NCBI RefSeq assembly: GCF_014529705.1
Contig: NZ_JAANIH010000004.1
Span: forward strand, 1 to 64,000
Source of the DNA: Bradyrhizobium campsiandrae
Lineage (GTDB): Bacteria > Pseudomonadota > Alphaproteobacteria > Rhizobiales > Xanthobacteraceae
Length of the DNA: 64,000 nt
Reading direction: 5' to 3'
The position numbers were made by a program, and so were the translations under genes. Positions 47,641 through 56,102 of this stretch are shown here, piece after piece (within the stretch, counting starts at the first letter, position 1; every line of letters begins with the position of its first letter). The notes beneath the pieces were generated by a model. The model was not told the origin of the DNA, ran no database searches, and saw only the letters and a program-made list of their open reading frames with translations.

Positions 47641-48249
47641 ATGAGGGACAGCCAGTCGGAGGTCGCCGAAATCAGGGATGCAGTCCATCTCTGCATCGAC
47701 ATGCAGAACATCTTCGCGCCGGGTGGGCTTTGGGCGACGCCCTGGATGGAACGCGTTCTGCCCACTATTGCCGAGATTGTTTCGCTGTACCAGGCCCGCA
47801 CCATCTTTACGCGCTTCATCACGCCGAAGGTGCCGGAGGATCGTCCCGGGCAGTGGCAAAACTATTTTCGGCGCTGGCACCAGGCAACGCGAGATCACCT
47901 TCCGTCATATGCTCTTGAGCTGGTGCCGGAGCTTGCCCGCTACGTGCCGCCGGTTCGCATCGTCGACAAGCCGGCGTACTCGGCGTTCAGCAATCCGGCC
48001 CTGGCCAGTCTGTTGGTCGAGCGAGGGATCGGAACGGTTGTGATATCGGGCGCGGAGACCGACGTCTGCGTGCTCTCGACTGTGCTGAGTGCCGTCGATC
48101 TCGGCTTCAGGGTGGTCATCGTCGAGGACGCGCTGTGCAGCTCATCGGATGTCGGCCACGATGCACTCATGACGATGTATCGCACGCGCTTCCACGGCCA
48201 GGTCGATCTGGTGACGTCGGCGGAGTTGACCGAGTATTGGCGCGAATGA
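47641..48249 (+). CDS. Isochorismatase-family cysteine hydrolase
   Basis: The 202-residue hydrolase has the family triad D20 (LCIDMQNIF), K110 (VDKPAYSAF) and C143 (GAETDVCVLST). This family includes nicotinamidases and other amidases; the substrate cannot be inferred. ATG 47641 follows GGAGGACG, a strong ribosome site; the frame is open upstream but not protein-like. Confidence 0.9.
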   Translation: MRDSQSEVAEIRDAVHLCIDMQNIFAPGGLWATPWMERVLPTIAEIVSLYQARTIFTRFITPKVPEDRPGQWQNYFRRWHQATRDHLPSYALELVPELARYVPPVRIVDKPAYSAFSNPALASLLVERGIGTVVISGAETDVCVLSTVLSAVDLGFRVVIVEDALCSSSDVGHDALMTMYRTRFHGQVDLVTSAELTEYWRE

Positions 48250-48261
48250 GCCACATCGGGA

Positions 48262-49251
48262 TCAGTTCACGGTATCGCGCAGCATGTTCCGAGTGGCGGT
48301 CAAGACCGCGGCCATGCCCTCCGAGCCCTGCATCAACGCGATCTCGCCCTGCTGCTCATGGCGGATGGCATGGGCCATCACGCGCAAGCGCGGATCGCCG
48401 CGGCTGTGCCACATCTGGTTCGCCATCGTCACCGCGCCGCGGTGGTGGCGGCTCATCATCTCGACGAACATTGCGTCGAACTGATCAGGCGGGACAAGCT
48501 TGACCAGTCGCATCTCCGTCGGGGTCAGGAAGCCCGGCATCGCGGCACGTTCGTCGGCGGTGCAATCGGGGATCTCAGTATCGAACCAGCTCAGCCACCA
48601 ATTCTCGAAAATCCTGATCTCGCCGGTCTGGCTCGCCACCATCAGCATGGCCAGCGTGCGCAGATGCGGATCGCGCGCATGGTCGGCGGCGAATTGGGCC
48701 AGCTCGATGCCCTGCTCATGATGCGTCGTCATGTGCCTGATATAGGCCTGATCAGCATCCCGGTCGTGTCCCAGCCACGGCAGCTCGTAGCCACCGCCGC
48801 CGAACAGGGCGATGGTCCCCAATAGCACCATGACCGACATTGCGCCCGAGCCCCATGCAGTGGTGAATCGGACGATTTGCGCCGGTGCCTGGCCACGGCG
48901 CCAGCGCAACCTGGCGAACAGTGGATACATCACGGCCGAGGAGCTGTGGACCAGCAGGCCGATCCAGTAGGCTTGCTGAAGGCTGAAGATCGGCTGCCAA
49001 AACGGAAACAGCGGCACCAGCACGAACCATTCCATGCTCGAAGAGAACAATGCCCAAGGCAAGGCCAGCAACAGGATTGTCCGCGGCCGGAGGTTCGCGG
49101 TCCAGCGCCCGAGCACCCCGAAAAAGAAGACGGCCCAGGAAAAATCTGCCCATTGGTGAAAGGCGATCCCCGTCGGGATCGCGCTCCACGACGGCTCTGC
49201 GCCAATGGCCCAGTCACCAGCCGGAATGGAGGCAACCGTCATCCAGTCCAC
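48262..49251 (-). CDS. Membrane protein with C-terminal DUF305 domain
   Basis: The first ~160 residues hold about four membrane helices (FSWAVFFFGVLG, TILLLALPWALF, MSVMVLLGTIALFG). From about residue 165 a DUF305 domain follows, with paired MxxHH motifs (YIRHMTTHHEQGIELAQFA; EMMSRHHRGAVTMANQ) that may bind metal. The start used is GTG 49251 (ATG 49242 is possible). Protein-like sequence continues upstream in frame to 49380 with no start codon, so the N-terminus may be truncated or frameshifted. Confidence 0.82.
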   Translation of the reverse strand: MDWMTVASIPAGDWAIGAEPSWSAIPTGIAFHQWADFSWAVFFFGVLGRWTANLRPRTILLLALPWALFSSSMEWFVLVPLFPFWQPIFSLQQAYWIGLLVHSSSAVMYPLFARLRWRRGQAPAQIVRFTTAWGSGAMSVMVLLGTIALFGGGGYELPWLGHDRDADQAYIRHMTTHHEQGIELAQFAADHARDPHLRTLAMLMVASQTGEIRIFENWWLSWFDTEIPDCTADERAAMPGFLTPTEMRLVKLVPPDQFDAMFVEMMSRHHRGAVTMANQMWHSRGDPRLRVMAHAIRHEQQGEIALMQGSEGMAAVLTATRNMLRDTVN

Positions 49252-49384
49252 CGCGGCATCGCGGCCGATCCGGGCGGCGAAAAGCTGGCTGACGATGGTC
49301 GAGAACGTGCTGCTGATCAGCCCAAGCTCGATCGCGGCGAACCAGCGCGAGCGCAGGCGCTGGTCGTTCGCGAGGGCAGCCTAG

Positions 49385-49930
49385 TCAGGAGGCGACACCA
49401 GCGGTCGCGTGCTTGATCAAATCTTTCGCTCCGCTTCGCGTGGCTTCCAACCCTTTGGGAAAGCCGCTCCGATTCGGATAAAGCCTGCGCCTTGCGGTAC
49501 GGGCCGGCCGCTGCGGCTTGGTCTCCTGCGCGGCGCGATAGTCGAGCATGGCGATGCCGCCGACCATGAGCAGGGCCAGCGCGATGTTGCCCTTCTTGGG
49601 ATTGTCCGACGTCAATCCGGACAGAAGCGCTGCGGCGTCGAGCCCGTCGCCACCGACGCGGGCCCAGAGACCGGCGTTCTTGTCGACCGAGAGCGACATG
49701 ATGCCCGCGAGGATCTCGCGGATGCCGAATGCACGGACCATCGTCTCGCTGCCTTCCATGCCCAGCGTTTCCGTCACACGCCGCGGCGCCAGCAGCTCCA
49801 TGGCACCGAGGCCAATGCTGAACCAGCCAAGGGCGCGTGCGAGCTGGTCTTGCGGTCGCTTCAGGCTGGGTCCGCCCTCGACAATCGCAGGATCACCCTT
49901 GGAGCGCACGATGTTGGAGAAATGAAACAT
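49385..49930 (-). CDS. Unknown membrane protein, 181 aa
   Basis: The protein starts MFHFSNIVRSKGDPAIVEGG and has hydrophobic segments near LARALGWFSIGLGAMELLAP and NIALALLMVGGIAMLDY, then a very basic region and a helical tail. It resembles the membrane part of proteins annotated as cyclase/dehydrase in Bradyrhizobium, but no enzyme domain is visible. GAAGGAGCAGACC precedes the ATG. Same strand as the alcohol dehydrogenase 14 bases upstream, probably one operon. Confidence 0.8.
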   Translation of the reverse strand: MFHFSNIVRSKGDPAIVEGGPSLKRPQDQLARALGWFSIGLGAMELLAPRRVTETLGMEGSETMVRAFGIREILAGIMSLSVDKNAGLWARVGGDGLDAAALLSGLTSDNPKKGNIALALLMVGGIAMLDYRAAQETKPQRPARTARRRLYPNRSGFPKGLEATRSGAKDLIKHATAGVAS

Positions 49931-49944
49931 GTTGGTCTGCTCCT

Positions 49945-51126
49945 TCAGGGCTTCAGTACGACCTTGACACAGGAGTCGCGCTTGTCGCGGAACACCTGGT
50001 ACATCTCGGGTCCTTGGTTGAGCGGCACGGTGTGGGTGATGACGAAGGAGGGATCGATCTCACCCTCTTCGATGCGACGGAGCAGATCGTCGGTCCAGCG
50101 ATTGACGTGGGTCTGGCCGGTCCGCATCGTCAGGCCCTTGTTCATGAAGGCGCCCATCGGCAGCTTGTCGGAGAAGCCGCTATAGACGCCGGGCACCGAG
50201 ATGATGCCGCCGGGCCGGCACACATAGATCATCTCGCGCAGCACGTGCGGCCGGTCGCTCTCCAGCATCACCATCTGCTTGGCGCGGTCGAGCACGGTGT
50301 CGGGCAGGGTTGCCATGACATGCGATTCCATGCCGACGCAATCGATGCATTTTTCAGGCCCCTTGCCGTCGGTAAGCTCCTGGAGCCGCTCGAGCACGCT
50401 CTCGGTCTCGAAATTGATCGTGGTGGCGCCGGCGGCCTCTGCCATGCTCAGCCGCTCGGGCAGGCAGTCGATCGCGACGACCTGGTTGGCTCCGAGCAGG
50501 ATGGCGCTGCGGATCGCCATCTGGCCGACGGGCCCACAGCCCCAGATCGCGACCGTATCGGTCGGCACGATGTCGCATTGCGCAGCCGCCTGCCAGCCGG
50601 TCGGGAAGATGTCGCTGAGGAACAGCAACTGCTCATCCGGAATTCCCGCGGGAACCTTGATGTGGGTGGCATCGGCGAAGGGAACCCGCAGATACTCGGC
50701 CTGGCCGCCGGGATAGCCGCCGGTCAGATGCGTGTAACCGAACAAGCCTGCGGTCGAATGTCCGAACACCTTGTCGGCCAGGTGGCGCTTGCGGTTGGTG
50801 GTCTCGCAAACCGAGAAATTGCCTCGTTTGCACTGGTCGCATTCGCCGCAAATGATCGTGAAAGGGACAACGATGCGATCGCCCTTCTTCAGCTTGCCGT
50901 CGACGCCGGAGCCGACCTCGACCACTTCGCCCATGGTCTCATGGCCCATGATGTCACCCGGCATCATCCCGGGGATGTAGTTGTGAAAGAGGTGGAGATC
51001 CGAGCCGCAGATCGCGCAGCTCGTGACCTTGATGATGGCATCGCGGGGGTCCTGGATCTCAGGATCGGTGACCGTGTCACACCTGATATCCTCCTTGCCG
51101 TGCCAAACCAGTGCCTTCATGTCCAT
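49945..51126 (-). CDS. Zinc-dependent alcohol dehydrogenase
   Basis: The 393-residue MDR-family enzyme has catalytic zinc ligands (SCAICGSDLHLFHNY, GHETMGEVVEVG), the structural-zinc loop CGECDQCKRGNFSVC and the GCGPVGQMAIRSAILLGANQ Rossmann motif. It resembles glutathione-independent formaldehyde or threonine dehydrogenase-like enzymes; the substrate is not certain. The start may be ATG 51126 or 51120. Confidence 0.93.
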   Translation of the reverse strand: MDMKALVWHGKEDIRCDTVTDPEIQDPRDAIIKVTSCAICGSDLHLFHNYIPGMMPGDIMGHETMGEVVEVGSGVDGKLKKGDRIVVPFTIICGECDQCKRGNFSVCETTNRKRHLADKVFGHSTAGLFGYTHLTGGYPGGQAEYLRVPFADATHIKVPAGIPDEQLLFLSDIFPTGWQAAAQCDIVPTDTVAIWGCGPVGQMAIRSAILLGANQVVAIDCLPERLSMAEAAGATTINFETESVLERLQELTDGKGPEKCIDCVGMESHVMATLPDTVLDRAKQMVMLESDRPHVLREMIYVCRPGGIISVPGVYSGFSDKLPMGAFMNKGLTMRTGQTHVNRWTDDLLRRIEEGEIDPSFVITHTVPLNQGPEMYQVFRDKRDSCVKVVLKP

Positions 51127-51280
51127 GCTCCAACTGAATTACGAGGCATCTAAGTCGAGGATGGAACGATGGTTGCTATCCGACGCGCAAATTCTGTAAC
51201 CGGCCCGCTTGCGTGCAGATAGGAACGAGGAGCTGGCGGAGCGATTGGGCGTCATCACCTCAACCTCAAGGACATCTGCC

Positions 51281-52063
51281 ATGCCCGCCAACCAACTCGC
51301 CGTCGTCACCGGCGCCTCCACCGGTATCGGCCTGGAACTCGCCAAATGCTGTGCTGAAGACGGCTTCAACCTCGTCATCGCCGCGAACGAGCCGGCCATC
51401 CAGCAGGCCGCCGCCGAGCTCCGCAACAGCGGTGCCAGCGTGGAGGCGGTCGAGGCTGATCTTGCGACGATCGAAGGCGTCGACAAGCTCTGCGCCGCGG
51501 TCGGCGATCGTCCGATCGACGCGCTCTTAGCCAACGCCGGTGTCGGCCTCGGCAATGCCTTCCTCGATCAGGACTTCGGCAGGATCAGGCGCGTGATCGA
51601 TACCAACATCACGGGCACGCTCTATCTCATCCATCGCGCCGGCAACGAGATGCTCCGCCGCAACGCAGGCCGCATCCTGATCACTGGGTCGATCGCAGGC
51701 TTCATGCCGGGCAGCTTTCAGGCCGTCTATAACGGCACCAAGGCGTTCCTCGATTCCTTTTCTTTTGCATTGCGCGAGGAATTGCGCGACAGCGGCATCA
51801 CCGTCACCTGCCTGATGCCCGGCGCGACCGAGACGGAGTTCTTCCGCCGCGCCGACATGATGGACACCAAGGTCGGAACCGAGGAGAAGGACGATGCGCA
51901 TGAGGTGGCGAAGGCCGGCTTCGATGCGATGCTGCGCGGCGAGTCCGACGTCGTCACGGGCATGAAGAACAAGCTTCAGACGACGCTCGCCAATGTCACG
52001 CCGAACGAGGTGCTGGCGCGGCAGCATCGCAAGATGGCCGAGCCAGGCACGGCGAAGCAGTAA
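51281..52063 (+). CDS. Short-chain dehydrogenase/reductase
   Basis: The 260-residue SDR has the TGASTGIG cofactor motif (residues 10-17), NAGV, and the catalytic S137, Y150 and K154. Substrate is unknown. ATG 51281 begins the conserved part. A T-rich hairpin terminator follows at 52097. Confidence 0.93.
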   Translation: MPANQLAVVTGASTGIGLELAKCCAEDGFNLVIAANEPAIQQAAAELRNSGASVEAVEADLATIEGVDKLCAAVGDRPIDALLANAGVGLGNAFLDQDFGRIRRVIDTNITGTLYLIHRAGNEMLRRNAGRILITGSIAGFMPGSFQAVYNGTKAFLDSFSFALREELRDSGITVTCLMPGATETEFFRRADMMDTKVGTEEKDDAHEVAKAGFDAMLRGESDVVTGMKNKLQTTLANVTPNEVLARQHRKMAEPGTAKQ

Positions 52064-52096
52064 AGGATAGATTGCCGCCCTGCACCGGTCGTTCGA

Positions 52097-52121
52097 CGTA
52101 CTGTTCGTTCAGTACGATTTT
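52097..52121 (+). terminator. Intrinsic terminator after the SDR gene
   Basis: CGTACTG and CAGTACG pair around TTCGTT and are followed by ATTTTC, 33 bases after the stop codon. Confidence 0.7.
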
Positions 52122-52339
52122 CTGCTGACTCCGGCCGCTGCGGCCGTGCAGTGTTCACGCCGGTCACCAATGCGCTTGGGCTACCTGCGGTCGCGGTGCG
52201 CGAGGCGTCGCCGCGATGAGCAGCGACGAAGGGACTGGCTATTCGCGCGGCATTTGGCGCGAGGTTCGTGAGATCCCTGAGCCAATCTCAAGGTTCGAGC
52301 GATGATCAGGCGCGGTGTCGAAGAACCGGCCAAATCCGC

Positions 52340-52373
52340 TTGCAATGTTTAGTAAACCGTGCACTACTAAACA
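52340..52373 (+). promoter_or_regulatory. Inverted-repeat operator over a presumed promoter
   Basis: TGTTTAGTA (52346-52354) and TACTAAACA (52365-52373) form a perfect 9-bp inverted repeat with a 10-base spacer. TTGCAA at 52340 and TACTAA at 52365 could be a -35/-10 pair with 19-base spacing, so a bound protein would cover the promoter. A further GTTTAG half-site lies at 52423. The rest of the 466-base gap 52064-52529 holds the terminator at 52097 and nothing else recognisable. Confidence 0.6.
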
Positions 52374-52529
52374 AATCGAGCCTGCCGGGCCTTTAGAATC
52401 CGGGTGGCGCGAGGAAACGCCAGTTTAGTTGTTCAGCTCGTCATGGACTGTGTCGCTCTGCTCGAAGCATTCGAGCGGGTAGGAAAGCCGCGCCATGTCG
52501 ATGGCCGGCCCACTCGGAGGGAACGTGCA

Positions 52530-53876
52530 ATGAAACGAACGATGAAGACGCTTGTCGTGGCATGCGGGGCTGTGGCCGCCGCGCTCGGTGCTGGAGCGGG
52601 TATCACGCCCGCGCAGGCGCAGAGCAAGACCATCACGCTGTGCTGGGCCGCATGGGACCCCGCCAACGCGCTGGTCGAATTGTCAAAGGACTTCACCGCG
52701 AAGTCGGGCATCGGTATGAAGTTCGAATTCGTGCCGTGGACCAACTACGCCGATCGATTCCTGAACGAACTCAATTCGCGCGGCTCGCTGTGCGATCTCA
52801 TCATCGGCGATTCACAATGGATCGGCGGCGCCGCCGAGAACGGCCAGTACGTCAAACTCAACGATTTCTTCAAGAAGGAAGGAATCAGCATGGACGACTA
52901 CATGCCGGCCACAGTGGTCGGCTATTCCGAGTGGCCCAAGAACACGCCGAACTACTGGGCGCTGCCCGCGATGGGTGATGCGGTCGGCTGGACCTATCGC
53001 AAGGACTGGTTCGCGCGGCCGGACGTGCAGAAGGACTTCAAGGCCAAGTACGGCCGCGAGATCGGCGTGCCGAAGACGCTTGATGAGCTCAAGGACATCG
53101 CGCAATTCTTCCAGGGCCGCGAGATCGACGGCAAGAAGGTCTATGGCGCCTCGATCTACACCGAGCGTGGCTCGGAAGGCATCACCATGGGCGTCTCGAA
53201 CTACCTCTACGACTACGGCTTCAAATACGACGATCCGAAGAAGCCCTATGCGATGGACGGGTTCGTGAACTCGGCCAGCGCCGTGAAGGGGCTCGAGGCC
53301 TACAAGGAGCTCTACAAGTGCTGCACGCCGCCCGGCGCCTCCAACTCCTACATGTCGGAGGGGCTTGACGCGTTCAAGTCTGGCCAGGTCGCGCTGCAGA
53401 TGAACTTCTTCGCCTTCTTCCCGGGCCTCTACAGGGATCCGAACGTCGGCGGCGACAAGATCGGCTTCTTCGTCAATCCAGCAGGTCCTGCCGGCCAGGC
53501 AACGCAGCTCGGTGGCCAGGGCATCTCGGTGGTCTCGTATTCGAAGAACCAGGCCGAGGCGCTGCAATACATAAAGTGGTTCTCCGGCGGCGACGTCCAG
53601 AAGAAGTGGTGGGCACTCGGCGGCTATTCCTGCGCCAAATCCGTGCTGAACGACCCGAGCTTTCCGAACAGCGCGCCTTTCGCCAAGGAGTTCCTGCAAT
53701 CGATGGGCATGGTCGTCGACTTCTGGGCCGAGCCTTCTTACGCCCAGCTGCTGCAAGCCGAGCAGAAGCGCGTGCATGACTATGTGGTGGCCGACAAGGG
53801 TACCGCGCAGGAAGCGCTCGACGGTCTGGTCAAGGACTGGAAGGCGATCTTCAAGGAAGAGGGCAAGAAGTTCTGA
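52530..53876 (+). CDS. Substrate-binding protein of a CUT1-type sugar/polyol ABC importer
   Basis: The 448-residue protein has a signal peptide (MKRTMKTLVVACGAVAAALG, cleavage near AQA-Q) and a family 1 extracellular solute-binding fold (FEFVPWTNYADRFLNELNSR; YWALPAMGDAVGWTYRKDWF). It is followed by two permeases, a small membrane protein and two ATPases, then dihydroxyacetone kinase genes, so glycerol, dihydroxyacetone or a related polyol is a likely ligand. That link is inference. ATG 52530 follows CGGAGGGAACGTGCA. Confidence 0.92.
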   Translation: MKRTMKTLVVACGAVAAALGAGAGITPAQAQSKTITLCWAAWDPANALVELSKDFTAKSGIGMKFEFVPWTNYADRFLNELNSRGSLCDLIIGDSQWIGGAAENGQYVKLNDFFKKEGISMDDYMPATVVGYSEWPKNTPNYWALPAMGDAVGWTYRKDWFARPDVQKDFKAKYGREIGVPKTLDELKDIAQFFQGREIDGKKVYGASIYTERGSEGITMGVSNYLYDYGFKYDDPKKPYAMDGFVNSASAVKGLEAYKELYKCCTPPGASNSYMSEGLDAFKSGQVALQMNFFAFFPGLYRDPNVGGDKIGFFVNPAGPAGQATQLGGQGISVVSYSKNQAEALQYIKWFSGGDVQKKWWALGGYSCAKSVLNDPSFPNSAPFAKEFLQSMGMVVDFWAEPSYAQLLQAEQKRVHDYVVADKGTAQEALDGLVKDWKAIFKEEGKKF

Positions 53877-53886
53877 CGCGAGCTGA

Positions 53887-53917
53887 CCGGAGCGCGAGTG
53901 CTCGCGCTCCGGCCTTT
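53887..53917 (+). terminator. Attenuator-like hairpin after the binding-protein gene
   Basis: CCGGAGCGCGAG and CTCGCGCTCCGG pair perfectly over 12 bp around TG and are followed by CCTTTT. It would allow more binding protein than permease from one transcript, as is common in ABC import operons. Confidence 0.72.
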
Positions 53918-53978
53918 TGTTCGAGATGACCGGAATTTGTCGCAGTGGCGACGCAGGATGCCAGGATCGGTCCACGCA

Positions 53979-54938
53979 ATGAACGAATTGAGCGCCTCTT
54001 CGCGGATCACCTATCGGGCCGTCATGGTCCGGCCAGACGTGGCGCGTCGCATCCGGGGCCTGTCCGACAGGACGCTCGCTTGGCTCTTCATCACGCCGAC
54101 GATCGTGCTGCTGCTGGCGATCAATATCTTCCCGCTGCTCTGGACGATCTATCTGTCGTTCACGAACTACCGCGCTAACAGATCCAACGTGCCGACGATC
54201 TGGCTGGGCCCGGACTGGTACCAGTCGATCCTGACCGATCCGGACATCTGGGCTGCAATGCAGGTCACCGCGCATTTCGTGATTTGGACGGTGGTGATCG
54301 AGACCGTCCTTGGATTTGGCCTTGCCTACCTCATCGACAAGAAATTCCGCGGCCACGGGATGTGGACCACGATTATCCTGCTGCCGATGATGCTCTCGCC
54401 GGCCGTCGTCGGCAATTTCTGGACGTTCCTGTACCAGCCCCAGATCGGACTGTTCAATTACGTGGTTGCCTTCTTCACCGGCAGCGCGGCTTCGTCCTTC
54501 CAGATGCTGGGCGACGTCACGCTGAGCCCCTGGGCCATCGTCATCGTCGATGCCTGGATGTGGACGCCTTACGTCATGCTGATTTGTCTGGCCGGCCTGC
54601 GTTCGATCCCCGACTACATCTATGAGGCGGCAGAGGTCGACCGCGCATCGAAATGGCGGCAATTCTGCTCGATCACGCTGCCGATGGCATTGCCGTTCAT
54701 CATGCTGGCGGTGCTGTTCCGCGGCATCGAGAATTTCAAGATGTTCGACATGGTCAATCTGCTCACGGGCGGCGGGCCGGGATCGACCACGGAAGTCGCT
54801 TCGATCACGCTCAAGAGGGCGGCGTTCGAGAGCTGGCGCACCGGATATTCCTCGGCCTTCGCGATCATCCTGTTCGTGACTGTCTTTGGCCTCGCCAACA
54901 TCTATGTGAAGGCGCTGAACAAGGTGAAAAGCCGATGA
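53979..54938 (+). CDS. Sugar ABC transporter permease 1
   Basis: The 319-residue membrane protein has about six helices and the EAA docking motif in YEAAEVDRASKWRQFCSITL. It pairs with the permease encoded next. ATG 53979 (MNELSASSRI) was chosen; ATG 53958 would add seven residues. The stop overlaps the next start. Confidence 0.92.
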   Translation: MNELSASSRITYRAVMVRPDVARRIRGLSDRTLAWLFITPTIVLLLAINIFPLLWTIYLSFTNYRANRSNVPTIWLGPDWYQSILTDPDIWAAMQVTAHFVIWTVVIETVLGFGLAYLIDKKFRGHGMWTTIILLPMMLSPAVVGNFWTFLYQPQIGLFNYVVAFFTGSAASSFQMLGDVTLSPWAIVIVDAWMWTPYVMLICLAGLRSIPDYIYEAAEVDRASKWRQFCSITLPMALPFIMLAVLFRGIENFKMFDMVNLLTGGGPGSTTEVASITLKRAAFESWRTGYSSAFAIILFVTVFGLANIYVKALNKVKSR

Positions 54939-55888
54939 CCTCAGCCACCGCCGCCCATTCGGTCGTCGAGCCCTCGGCAACGACGCGGCGCCTTGCCGGT
55001 TCGCTGGTCGTGCTCTACGCCATCATCACCATGATTCCGCTGGTCTGGATCATGCTGACCGCGTTCAAGTCGCCCGACGATGCGATCTCCTATCCGCCGA
55101 AGGTGATGTTCAAGCCGTCGCTCGAAGGCTTCTGCAACCTCTTCACCACCCGCTCGCGCCAGACGCCGGAGTTCATTCGCTCGCTGGGACCGCCGCAAGG
55201 CCTTTGCGACAGCATCGCGCGCGAACGCAACATGGTGGTCGCCGGTCCCTCGAACTATGTTCCGCGCTTCGTCAACTCGTTGATCATCGCGTTCGGATCG
55301 ACCGTGCTTGCCGTCACGCTCGGCACCTTGTCGGCCTACGGCTTCTCCCGGTTCCGCGTACCGTTGAAAGATGACCTGCTATTCTTCATCCTGTCGACCC
55401 GGATGATGCCGCCGATCGCCGTCGCGATCCCGATCTATCTGATGTACCGCACCATCGGGCTGTCGGACACGAGGCTCGGGATGATCCTGCTCTATACCTC
55501 GGTCAATGTCTCGCTCGCGGTCTGGCTGCTCAAGGGCTTCATCGACGAAATTCCGCGTGAGTACGAAGAGGCCGCGATGATCGACGGGTACACCCGATTC
55601 CAGGCGTTCGTGAAGGTGGTGCTGCCGCAGGCAACCACGGGAATCGCGGCAACCGCAATTTTCTGCCTGATCTTCGCCTGGAACGAATACGCCTTCGCGG
55701 TGCTCCTCACCTCGGGCAATGCGCAGACGGCACCGCCCTTCATCCCGATCATCATCGGCGAGGGCGGGCAGGACTGGCCCGCCGTGGCCGCCGGCACGAC
55801 GCTGTTCCTGGTACCGATCGTGGTGTTCACGGTCCTGCTCCGCAAGCATCTGCTGCGCGGCATCACCTTTGGGGCGGTTCGCAAATGA
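54935..55888 (+). CDS. Sugar ABC transporter permease 2
   Basis: The 317-residue protein has about six membrane helices and the docking segment YEEAAMIDGYTRFQAFVKVV. Residues 60-105 form a long periplasmic loop (PSLEGFCNLFTTRSRQTPEF onward), longer than in most CUT1 permeases. It overlaps both the upstream permease and the downstream small gene by four bases. Confidence 0.92.
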   Translation: MTSATAAHSVVEPSATTRRLAGSLVVLYAIITMIPLVWIMLTAFKSPDDAISYPPKVMFKPSLEGFCNLFTTRSRQTPEFIRSLGPPQGLCDSIARERNMVVAGPSNYVPRFVNSLIIAFGSTVLAVTLGTLSAYGFSRFRVPLKDDLLFFILSTRMMPPIAVAIPIYLMYRTIGLSDTRLGMILLYTSVNVSLAVWLLKGFIDEIPREYEEAAMIDGYTRFQAFVKVVLPQATTGIAATAIFCLIFAWNEYAFAVLLTSGNAQTAPPFIPIIIGEGGQDWPAVAAGTTLFLVPIVVFTVLLRKHLLRGITFGAVRK

Positions 55889-56097
55889 GTGTCGATCTCA
55901 CGTCCTCCATTACGCGTCGCGGTCTCGCCGACCGCGTGCTGCGGCGCGGCCCGCTCGAAGCCGTTGCGACAACGATCATCGCCGCCGGCGTCGTGATGCT
56001 GATGCAACCATTCTCGTTGACGCTCTACTCTTGGTCGTTTGCGACGACCCTGTTCGGCACGGTGATGTTCACTGTCGTGTCCAAGGTCCGGGAGTAG
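55885..56097 (+). CDS. Small membrane protein of the ABC operon
   Basis: The 70-residue protein has a basic N-terminus and two predicted helices (AVATTIIAAGVVMLMQPFSL; FATTLFGTVMFTVVS). Glycerol importers of the rhizobial GlpSTPQUV type also encode a small membrane protein between transporter genes, which supports a polyol role here. Function unknown. Start and stop fit tightly between neighbours. Confidence 0.8.
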   Translation: MSVDLTSSITRRGLADRVLRRGPLEAVATTIIAAGVVMLMQPFSLTLYSWSFATTLFGTVMFTVVSKVRE

Positions 56098-56102
56098 GCG
56101 GG

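Noticed and set aside
52812..54980. 722-codon reverse-strand open frame opposite the sugar-binding and permease genes
   Set aside because: It spans two real genes and their intergenic terminator, with no family resemblance; codon bias of the real strand explains it.
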